Assembly: GCA_903813345.2 (NCBI GenBank)
Contig: CAIIXF020000007.1
Coordinates: 7,633,730-7,697,729 of the forward strand
Length of the DNA: 64,000 nucleotides
Source of the DNA: Owenia fusiformis
Taxonomy: Eukaryota; Annelida; Polychaeta; Sabellida; Oweniidae
Direction of reading: 5' to 3'
Shown here: positions 12,401 through 24,400 of the stretch, piece by piece
How positions within the stretch are numbered: position 1 is the stretch's first letter
How the letters are laid out: each line of letters opens with the position of its first letter
Notes under the pieces: model-generated
Database searches by the model: none
What the model saw: only the letters and a program-made list of their open reading frames with translations
Told to the model about the DNA's origin: nothing
Made by a program: the position numbers and the translations under genes

Positions 12401-15400
12401 AGCGGTGCCAAACTTTGACTGGGCGTTGGTGGAGCGGTGATAAACTTTGCCAGGGCGTAAAATTGTCCCTTTTTCAACGCTCACAATATTTTGAGAAGCT
12501 CAAAACTTTTGGAGCGTTAGGATGGCCACTCGAGAAACATCCGCGTTGGCCGAGCGTTGACAGCGTTGCTTTAACGGATGCCAACTTTTGTTAAACGGTT
12601 GTGAACGTTTACGAGCGTTGATGATTTTTTTCAACGTTCAAGGAACGCTCCAGCAACGTTTAGGCGGTGTGACCGGGCCTTAAATGTTTTTGTATGATTA
12701 TAAACAGGAAATTGGGTATAAAAATTCCCAGTTTGTAAGGAAAAAACCTTGTCTGCTCGTAAAAACAAACTTCATCCTTTATGTGATTAAAAATATGGCA
12801 AACATTCAAGTGATTTTATTGAACTGAAAAAACCTTTGAATTATGAATCATATGAGGGAGGGTGACACTAAACAAAATAATCCTTGCGTATTATAAAAAA
12901 CATGAAAATGTCACCACCTGCCATTTGTTACAGACCTGAATGCCGAACACCAACTGCTAAGCTCGAAGCACCATCCACAAAATGTGGGAGACTAGAACAG
13001 TGTGTCACTACTAGTGCTGTTGACATAAAAACACATCATAAGTGTCTTATTATCTCTTATAATATATTGCCATAACTTCACACCTAGCTTTGCCTTTAAT
13101 TTTACTTTCAGTTTGATTTTTAGATGCTTAGTATTTCTTTATATACATACCTAATACAGGTGTAGTATTTTGATTTATACTGAAATTGTTTTGGGATAAG
13201 CACTATAATCCCTATAAAATATTCGATATTTAAACACAGCTTAAAATAAGTTGGGAGTTAATAACCTGCGAGTTAAAGTATGAGCAATTCGATATTTTAG
13301 ATTACAGTATTTTATGTTATAAATCTTCCATCCTTAAATGTATATTTTGGCTATTTATATGGACATATCCCAATGTACTGATTTTGCATAAAAGTAAAAG
13401 TTTGTTAAACGTCCCTAATTATCTGAATAAATCTCGTTGTTGAGCATATCAGTTCCATCTGGGATTTCACTGTCATCTACTTTCTCATCATCATATGCAT
13501 CCACAGCTTCTGGAGAGTCATGCAATGTAGGCTCTTTAGCCCCATTCTCCTGCACTTCATTCTCAACCACTTTCTTCTCTTCACTGTATACACCCTCATC
13601 AGTCAGAGTGATATATGGAGTCTCCATATTATTACCCAAGATTTCGTTTCCATCATCTTTCTTTTCTTCAATGTATTCATATTCGCCATTTTCAGTATGG
13701 TCCAAGTCAGTGTTTATAGCCTCATATACCGTTGTATCTTGTTCAACATTATCTTTAGTGTCAATAGCAAAATATTCAATGTTATTTATGTTCAGTTCAG
13801 TCTTATCATGTAAGTTTGGCGTGACCATAGTGTCACTTTGTTGTATTTCCTTCTTGTTATTTTCATTATGATCAGTCTTTTCTGCATCAGTGGTGGTTCT
13901 AAGATTGTTAAGATGACGATATAAAAAGACAAGTAAAATCAGTAAGATAACTGAGATAATCATAAAGAGAACCATTCCTATTGCAAGTCCTACAGTGGAA
14001 CTTGAGGAAGGGGGTGTTCCTTTATGGGGGTTTGTTGAGGCATTCAAAATAGCTGAATCAGTCAAAGATGATTGGGATTCAGTTGTCAATTCACACGACT
14101 CTGTCTGACAGATATATGGTAACTTGGAGCAACATGACTCATACTGGATTGCTAAGTCCCTTTGAGATGTATTCACTAAAGCTGGACATTTTCCACATGT
14201 AAAGTCAATTGGGCAGGTCTCTTTTGACACCAGGAGGTCGAATCGTATTGCAGGATGGATTATCCAATCTTGTGGATATATACGTATAAACTGTGCATCA
14301 AATGGTTTTGTAAAGTTTCTTGCAACTGGTGTTACAGCGTTCCTATTACCAGGAAATTCTTCTTCTCCATTATCCTGAAGTGTGTGGAAGTTGTCACCAT
14401 CTTTTCTGTAAAGCAGTTTGTAAGCCGTCGTCCTCCAACTTGGATTTTTTCTACCTTGTGTAACAATACCATATATACACATTGTGGCTTCCAGATCTAC
14501 CTGAATCCATTGATCTTGCCTATCATATTGAGGTACCCAAGCGCTTTCACTGTTAAATCTCGCTAATTCTGGGAGGTACAAATTGTAGAAGTAATATGAA
14601 GAAGCTTCAAATTGTTCATCATCAATATACTCCATGATAAAATATGGTTTTCTTATTTCTGATGGATTTGTTGCTTCTACAATATCACCAGAATGTCCAA
14701 TCCAGGCACTACCCAGTTTGAATCTCTCCATAACATTGAAAACGATCTTTTTAGATTGATTGTCTCTTATATCAATGATTGTTCCATTCCTTTTGGTACA
14801 TGCCATTACAGCCTCTGTCCATGTTAAGTTCTTAGAGACAACACTGTCAACTAGAGCATCTTTCACCAGTCTATATCCAACTGGACATAACAGGCCATCT
14901 ACATATATGTATCTCAGAGAGACCACTGTCATTAAAAATACCACTCTGTATAAATATCCCATTGTCAACATGTTATGGTTATGATCAGACTAAATTACTT
15001 CACCAATTATTGCTGTTTGCTCCAAATTGTTGTGTAATTTTAAAGTCACGAAAAAATTTCATCATGAGTAATGTCTATACTTTATACATAGAAACTGCCT
15101 GAGTTAAACCCATAAACATCTGATGTTTACTTGCTTTACATATAAATATAGCATGCATTTAGTCATACTTATGTTGAAATCATAATCCATGAATCATGAA
15201 CCACTAGAGTGTGTCAATTGGTGTATGAGTACAATCACCTCTGTTCACTTTATCCATGCTGTGTAAAGTAACAATTTCAAAACAGTAATCGGTTTGGGGG
15301 TATAAGTACATAATTAAGATAGATTATTCATGAATTTATTGCTATTTGGCATAAATATGATTTATATATTAATCCTCAATGATTGGAGGGCATTCTGTGC

Positions 15401-18400
15401 CATTCTGTCATTGCATAATTTTTTTTGACTCGGACATCCAAGCATTTGGTATTTACAATATGAGCTGTCTTAGAGAACACCTTTGTATTGAACACTGTTC
15501 CTCTACAGATACTTTACATACCTCTGTATAAATTACCCTCTCTGTAGTGAACACCTACCAATGCTGAACACTTTTTCTTGGCAAAAAATGTTCAATATAC
15601 ACAAGATTTACCGTATTTATATAACATGGTCTAATCAGATCACAAGAAATTTTACCACTATTGAATAGTTACATGTATTTCCAGCCATGGGCAATACCAA
15701 GTTCAGAAAGCTGATGGTGTTGAGGTATATGAGGGCAACTGGAGAGACGGCAAGATGCATGGGCTTGGATCTATTAAGTATGAAGCATATAGTATTGCAA
15801 AGCATTCATATTTCCTATTTTATTTCAATGAATCATTCATTTGGTATCATTAATTTTTTTAAGGAATTTAAAGTATTCTAGCTTCCTTATCTTGATGGGA
15901 ACTCAAAACTTTGCAATATAACTTTCTAAACTGGTAAAATCTCTCCATAGGTCACTGTTGGCCATTTTCCATTAGTTTCCTCAACCTCATTTCAATTGTC
16001 TTATACGATAGTGTTTTGATATAAAAGAGAACTTTGAATTCATGAATCACACTTTTAGCATTCCAGTAGATGATCAAGCACATGAATTGGACAGAATTAT
16101 AAATGACACCATTTTGTTGATTGTGTCATGACATTACTCACACATATATGAGCATATACAGGTAGATATGGGTTGTATTGTTCTGATCTTTTCTATTGAT
16201 TTCAATTGGTAATATATTCTAGGTATGCCATGGATCATCGCAACTTTTGTTTTTATTTTCTCAGGTATGCCAATGGAGATGTCTACGAGGGCTATTTCAA
16301 AGATGGTGTGCGTCATGGTCACGGTGTATTTAAACAGGGACGTATGACATCATCACTTGCCAGTGTATTTGTTGGAGAGTGGGCCAATGACAAGAGAAAT
16401 GGCTATGGGGTACTGGATGACATACTGAAAGGTGTGTATTAATTGTTCTTTAAGGAAGAGAATCTATTAGTATGACTTACAGCTTCAGTATGTTACTGCC
16501 TTTTATGTTTAAACTCATGAACCTTACACATAAAGTTGAAAACACTTAACATAATTTTACATGAATTTTTTTGGACTATTTCAAACCAATTATAAAGGAC
16601 ATAAAACTTTATTTTCAAAATCATTTTCAGAACATGTAAGATTCCTATCATGAAACCTCAACTGAAGATCCTCAATTTTCTCGCAGACACTTTAATAACT
16701 TTTAAAAGGCTATACTTGACATACTGTAACGATGTCACTGTTAGCTTTGGTATCTTGATTTAGGAGAGAAGTTCATTGGGATGTGGGTGGATGACAATCG
16801 CCATGGTAATGGTGTTATGGTCACACTTGATGGGATGTACTATGAAGGCAACTTTGCAACAAATAAAATGAGTGTAAGTATTCTTCAATTATTAATGACA
16901 TTCCTCGACATAACACCTTGTTATTCCATCACCAGAATTGGTAACATGTTATAGTCTCCAACTTTTTTCGGGGGTTGGTGTTTGGCGTTTATGCCTTGTA
17001 CATTTATAACACTTCTCACACATGCTGTATTTTATCAGATGGAATTCCTTTACTGTAAAATAATGCAACACATTTTGGTATCTTAAAGGTGTTCCACTTG
17101 AGCAGTGTTCCACATTCAGAGGACTCTAAAAAGTGTTCCACTTTGAGATGTGTTCCACATTACACTAAAAGGCTTAAATATACATGTATAACAAGAATGG
17201 GGGCATTATTAACTTGACTTTAGAAAAGCGTAATCTTGATTCACAATTAAATATATTTGATATTAAAAGTTTTCAGTCTATGCATATCTATTTTAGGGGA
17301 CAGGTTTGGTAATGACTGAGGACAATACATGCTACGAAGGTGATTTCTCAGGAGGTTTCCAGCTTTATGGCAAGGTACATTTAGCACAGTACTCATATAT
17401 ATCCATTAGATTGTATGTTCATAAACTCAACCCATTTAGCATAGTACCTAACACAATATTTGCCCGAAATATTATATGTTCATTGAAGAAGGTCAAAAAC
17501 TTGTACAATGTAAAATTTCAAAATGTTGAACCCTATCATGTATTGTAGGGACCATCAAATACATAATATGTATTACATTCTGCATTCTAATTGCTTTTAG
17601 GGAAAAATGACACTTCCGAATGGGGACACAATAGAAGGACATTTCAGTGGTAGTTGGAGCTCAGGAATCAAAATTAGCGGAACATTCCAGAAATCTGTAG
17701 GACCAGTCAATGAGAAGATGACTTTCAACCATGCTTTAGGAATTCTACCGAAGTATGTGCATACTGCATAGGATACCTCTGATATTATTAGACTAATTCA
17801 TTGCTAATTGAGATTTTCACTAAGTTCTAGTTGTTTGAATTTTAAAGGCTGCGTGTTTATCTTTCTATAACCAAGCTTGATATTGAGATTCTAGCAATGA
17901 TATAATAATGTGTGTTATTTCTAGAACATTTGGTTAATCATGTCACCACCAAAAAGTGGTGACATATTGTTGTGGTCTCCATTTTTTTTTTGACGGCGGT
18001 TGGCGATCAGCGTCTGAAACAAATTCTTACAACTTCCAATAACTTAACAAATACTGTTTAGATTGACTTCATTTTTAAAAAAAATCATCTACAAGTTTTT
18101 AGAAGTTCAAATCTGACATTATATTTAAGATTTGACCTTTTCAATTTAAAAAAAGGTTAAAAAGGTCAAAAAGTTTTTTTTTCAAATTAACCATTTTTTC
18201 AAAATCATCTACAAGTTATCAGAAGTTCAAATCTGACTTTAGATTTGAAATGTGACCTTCAATGACCTTCTCAAGGTCAAAAAAGTTCAAAAAGGTATTT
18301 TTTCAACTTGCTCAAATTGACCAATTTTTTTTCAAAGTCATCTAAGTTCTCAAAAGTTCAAATCTGACTATGGATTTGACCTTCAATGATATTCTCAAGG

Positions 18401-21400
18401 TCAAAAAGATTTGCCATCAGTGACGTTCTCAAGGTCAAAAAGGTCTTTTTGGCTCACACAGTGAGCCTATGGGATCGACCAGGCGTCCGTCCGTTGGTCC
18501 ATCTGTCCGTCCGTCCGTTGGTCCGTCCGTCAACATTGGCCGCACAAATTAAAAATGCTATTCGGATTGAGTCATATCCACATTCATTTTATGCATATTT
18601 TCATCTTGCTTCAAATTGACCAATTTATTTTTCAAAATCATCTACAAGTTCTCAGATATTCAAATCTGACTTAAGATTGAACTCATAATATTTATTGTGA
18701 GCAACTAGATGGTGACATTTTGTCATGTTAATGCCTTGTTTATGTGTTATTTCCGGAAACGTTGGTTAATTTATATGTTATTGCCAGAACATTTGGAACA
18801 TTACGTGTTATTTCCAGATCATTTGGAACATTTATGTGTTATATCCGAAAAATTTGGGAAAGGACGATTCTCGGTTTGGAGAACAGTCTCCTGAGCTAAT
18901 AATATTTTTCATGAAAAATATAGAAATATTACCCAAATTAAACTATGAATATTCAAAAGAGGACATTTAAATCTACAAGATGTAAAAATAACAAATTGGT
19001 CTGAAGCAGGGATAACGCTCAATTAGACCGATTTAATAAAATACAAGTCTCGATTTGGGGAAAGAAGTTCATCAGTGTACTGCGCTAATATTTTTTTGCG
19101 AAAAATCTAGAAATATTACCCAAATTAAATTATGAGTATTCAAAAGAAGACATTCAAATCTATATTATGTAAAAAAATCAAATTTGTCCGAAGCAGGGAT
19201 AATGCTCATTTAGATTGATGAACTTCGTTCTCCAAACCGAGAATCGTCCTTTATTTGTGATTTCCAGAACATTAGGAACATTTATATGTTATTTCCAGAA
19301 CATTTATGCATTATTTCCAAAGCATTCAGACCATTTGTTATTTCCAGAACATTTATGTGTTATTTCCAGAACATTTGGAACATTGTGTGTTATTTCTAGA
19401 ACGTTTGGAAAATTTTTGCATTATTTCCAGAACATTTGGAACATTTATGTGTTATTTCCAGAACATTTGGAACATTGTGTGTTATTTCCAGAACATTTGG
19501 ATCATTGTGTGTTATTTCCAGAACATTTGGAACATTGAGTGTCTCAGCAGATCGTAAATGGGAAGAGATATTCCAACATTGTCGTACAGTACTTGGGTGC
19601 CAAGAGGGTGAGACAACAGTGGACTCTCAGAAAGCATGGGAGATGGTGGCAATAGTTATATCTAATGGAAAGAAAAGACTACAGGATAAACATTTACTGT
19701 AAGTGTTTGAATGTTGTAGGTAGGAATTGCCAGGCACCAATTAAGGTAACTCTCAGTGAGAGCCTCTTTGCAAGAGCTGGACTCATCTGCCCTCTTTAAA
19801 TAATGAATAATTTTTTTGAGCTAGTCTATATTCAATGAAAGCCCCCATTAGAATGTGGATTAATAATTCATGTTAAGTTCATACTCCCCTTTTGAGATCA
19901 TAGAGGTTTAGTCAGAACGATAAAATGCAGTCGATGGTCAAAGAAAAATGTTTTGGACTGCAACACACATAGCAAATATTGAAACTTGAAACTTGTTTTA
20001 TTTTCACTTTTTAGAGATTCACCAAAGCACCTCAATAAGGCCAATTTAGAAGCTTTAGAAAAGATACCTATCCATGATAGAGGCACTTTCAGTATTGCAG
20101 ACTTCCAAGAAATCCAAGCATATTTAGCGAAGGTATGTTAGTACTTGTACTATTTCTGTTTGAATGTTTCCAATATGCATCTAAAGATGGCGTTAATGTT
20201 GTTCATAAGAGAAGATGTAAGAGGGGAAATACCCCAGGGTTCAGAGATGACCATAACTTAAATGGAAATTTACATAGAGATGACCATTGTCGCTGATTGG
20301 TCAAATGACATAAGAGCTGAGGAAAACAAAATGGTGGATTGAAAATTTTGTCAAGTGCTTCAATTAATATGATGTTAATTTCTGGTGTGTTCACCAATAT
20401 CATAGCTTATTAATTTACATCAAGGTAAAAGAAGATGTAAGGAATATGTTTACATCGATGAAAACATCTCATCGATGTGTATTCAGAAACTAGATTGGGA
20501 TATAGAGAAGCCATAGATCTTTTCAATATTTAAGTCTTATCAGTCTAGAATATTTGTTGAAGTGGAAATTCACAAAATGGTGGATTCAAACTACATTTAT
20601 ACTGGGTGGGCATAATAAGTGGGCATAACAAGTGGGCTCTACTTCGGCACCTGATATCTCCGTAACCCTCAATAACCCTCTATTTACCTTTACTTCTAAA
20701 AATTTGAACATGTGAAACCACTTATCTCCCTAATCTAAAAATGAAATTATAGGGTTTGTTCGATGACTATTGCCTTCAGCAAAGACCTTAGTCATTCAAC
20801 TTCTGGTGGCGAAAGGTTATTTGCTTTAATTAAAGCTCAGTATCAAACTATTACCTTGAAAATTGAACAATATACTAAAGTACATTTGTAACTCAATCGT
20901 CTCATGAAAAAAACATGTGTTCACCACCAGAGAAGATGGAGAACCAATTGATCAATGTTATAAGTGTAACAAAGTTTGACGTCATATTGAAATTATCAGG
21001 AACATGCGTTTTTGAATCATGTTTTTGATTTTGATCTTATTACCAGTAATATTTTTATATTAGGGAGATAATTAGTTTCACATGTGCACATTTTTAGAAG
21101 TAGAGGTAAGAGGGTTATGGAAATATCAGGTGTTGAAGTACGGCCCATTTTTTATGCCCACCCGGTATATGGACAAATACAGTGTAATGGCAAATAAATG
21201 ATGCATGAGCATGGTTGGATTTATGTCATTTGCTCATCAATCTATATATCTCTCATTTGAGTTTTAATTGTGACACGCCTTACCATCGCGTAAGCAGGCG
21301 TCACCGTACAGCGTCAAAAAATAGCGGAGTACAGTTTTCTGTACGGTAACGCAAATTAACTGCTTCGAAGCAAAAACTATGACAAGGGTTTAAAAAAATT

Positions 21401-24400
21401 AATTTGATGAAAACTAATACGATTTCATGTGAAATTAAAACAGCATTCTCTTAGAAATGGTTTTAACTTTCTGATTATGATAAACGTTTTACGAGCACTG
21501 TTCGGATTTTTTCTGAGTGAATCGGCCCACATAATCGACCTAAGTGAAAAAAGGTTGTTTTTTCACATTTCGTTTGGTTATTATTTTCCCTGCCGTCTGA
21601 GAGTATTGATTATTTTTATGAGAATATGTATTTGTTAAATACACATTTTAGAACGGGCGAAGATTCAGCAAACAACCATTCATTATGTATATTTAAAAAA
21701 GATCAAATTTGTACGGTGACGCACCAGCTGTACGGTGACGCTATGCTTTGATGAACTAAATGAGACTAAGATTGTATGAAATGGAAACTCTGGAGTATAA
21801 TCATTTGTTCATATATAGTGTATGGGCGCTACAGTTCAATGATATCTTCCATCGCTTAATGGAAGGTTACTGGAAATGTATGATACGGTAAAGATCATGA
21901 AACCAAAAACTCTCCTGTTGCTATGTTATTGATGTTTTAAAACAAGGAATGTCACAAGTAAATCTCATCTTGCACGTGTGACTTTTTGGGATGAAAGATG
22001 CAATATCTTGCATGGGGTAAAGATGGATGTGTAGGCTATCTTTGTTAGTCATATGAGAAAAGCCTGGTTTAGTTCAAATGATACCAAAGCATTACGTCAA
22101 CTTTCAAATAGTTAATTCCATGAAAACTAAAAATATCGAAATTAATACTTCCTGTCCGCCATCTTAAATGCGAAGGTGACGGTTGTAACCTTCGCTTGAT
22201 ACTTACCAGTGATAATGTACATGTAGATCTGACGCTTCTTTACCTCTTGTTTGAACAGTAAGTTTAGAGCACTTCATAAAATCTAAGGAATCGTCACCGT
22301 ACAGTTGACGCGTCACCGTACAGATCTGATTTTATTTTTATAAACACAATGTATGATTATTTGTTAAATCTTCAACAAGCCTAAAATATGTAGTTAACAA
22401 TTACATATTCTCATAAAAATAACCAATACTATCAGACGCCAGGGAAAATAATAACCAAACAAAATGTGAAAAAACAACATTTTTTCTCTTGGGTCCGTTA
22501 TGTGGGCCGATTCACTCAGAAAGATTCCGGGCAGGACTCGAAAAGCTGTTATCGTAATTGGAAAGTTAAAACAATTTCTAAGAGAATACTGTTTTTATCA
22601 AATACGAAATCATAACTGTTTTCATCAAATAATTTTTTTTAAAACCCTCATCATATTTTTTTCTTCAAATCAGTTAATTTCGTCACCGTACAGAAAACTG
22701 TACTACTGTATTTTTGACGCTGTACGGTGACGCCATTTATCGCGATGGTTAGGCGTGTGTGATCAGTTTTTTTAAACCGGAATGTGTATACTCTTAATGT
22801 GATGCAATAATGATCGATACACTATTTTCTATATAGATGGATAAGTAGATGGTAGCATGTGTGTTGGTAGGGTCAGAATACATGGCAACCTGTGGCGAGC
22901 ATAGCTGTAGGGACCGGGGGTTTGATGGGTTCGAACGAATCCCCGGTCAGGGTTCCCCAAAAATATTTGCTGAAAAATTCATTGCAATAACCAGAATATT
23001 TATTCAATTTATATGACCATAATAAAGTTACACTTCTCTCCAAAAGTTTGGCAACCTTAGGCGCGGGGTAGGAATGTCTAATTTTTGGAAGACCCCTGAT
23101 CATCATGACATTATGCAAAGAAATATCAAGAATCTCGCACAATTTATTTTCTAACTTAAATGCTGCTTCATCTCCGGTGAAATAAACCAACTGTAGTAAT
23201 ACTGATAAAAAATTCTTGCCTGGAGCAATTAATTATTAAATAATTTTGAAACCTTTTGAAATGAGTTATTATATAAAGCAAACATGTATGTATCAATTAT
23301 AAACACAAGCATTTAATAGAATGGGTATAGTATTTATTATCCATCACTTCGATTTCTTTTATTTTTGAGAATGAAATTGTCAAAAAATGTAAAAATGCAA
23401 TTTTCTGAAATTGTCTGGATTTTTTTCATACATATTATAAATAGTATGTAAAATCTACCCTTTTATCAATAATCTTGTCAAATTTGATGAACTGACTGCT
23501 TATTAGGTAATTCTAATGTTCCATGTATTGAACTCTCCATCTACAAAAAAATCATAGAAATTCCTTCAAAATTGAGATAGTTATTCCCAAACTAAGGAGG
23601 TGACGTTTCTGGGGTCACCCTGTAAAATTGTTCATGTTACTTAGAAATTTGTCAGCCCCATAGATATGATTCTGCCTTTAAGTACAGATTATCTTTAATT
23701 TTCAATTCAAAGAAAGAACAAATATGTATTTTGAGCACTATGTATTCTTTGTTGCAAGGCATTGGAATTTTAAAAAGGTGTAATTTCAGAGTCTGCGCCT
23801 CTACGGAGCACAATGGATATCTTGAATACCAATTGAGAGTATTTGTGTAGCCATAAAGACTTTTATATGCCATGATTGAATAAATTAACATTCTTCGAAA
23901 AATATTTGCTTTTAACCTTTAGCATGCTGCCTTATTTCAGCAAATATATCCCACGCGACTGACTTATTTTTCAAAGAGTGCAAAAAATGATTTCCCTGGA
24001 CTAAATAATTGATATCTCAATAACTACTGAATGAATCTGGATAAAATTTTCACAAAGGGAAGATACACTGGCCTGGCTCATGAAAAAAATGTTCTCATGA
24101 ATTTTTTCGTACATAAACACGACTGGGCATAAATATACCATGAATACTCCTCCGGAATCTGCCGCTTCGCCCCCGGGAAGATTCAACGTCTGGTCAGAAT
24201 CCAAAACTGAATTTGCAGCGATTGAATGTTCAAATTTTCAGTTCAGAAAATATTCTAGTTTATGTTTTCGATGACCATAATCGGCTTCCAAGAGCCTAAA
24301 GAGCTCGAAATCGCAATCCATTTCCTCTACATTTTTCGTGTGATTGTATTTGGCCGTCATTTTGTATGATTTGTTCACTTAGAACAACTAAAACACTGTT

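Noticed and set aside
13437-14566. + strand frames opposite the second receptor gene
   Set aside because: Shadows of the minus-strand coding sequence with no signal of their own.
22915-22960. Possible tRNA (GGGTTCGAAC)
   Set aside because: A box B-like stretch alone; no cloverleaf.
22873-23190. 105-codon minus-strand frame
   Set aside because: No start context, domain, splice partner or repeat support; probably chance.
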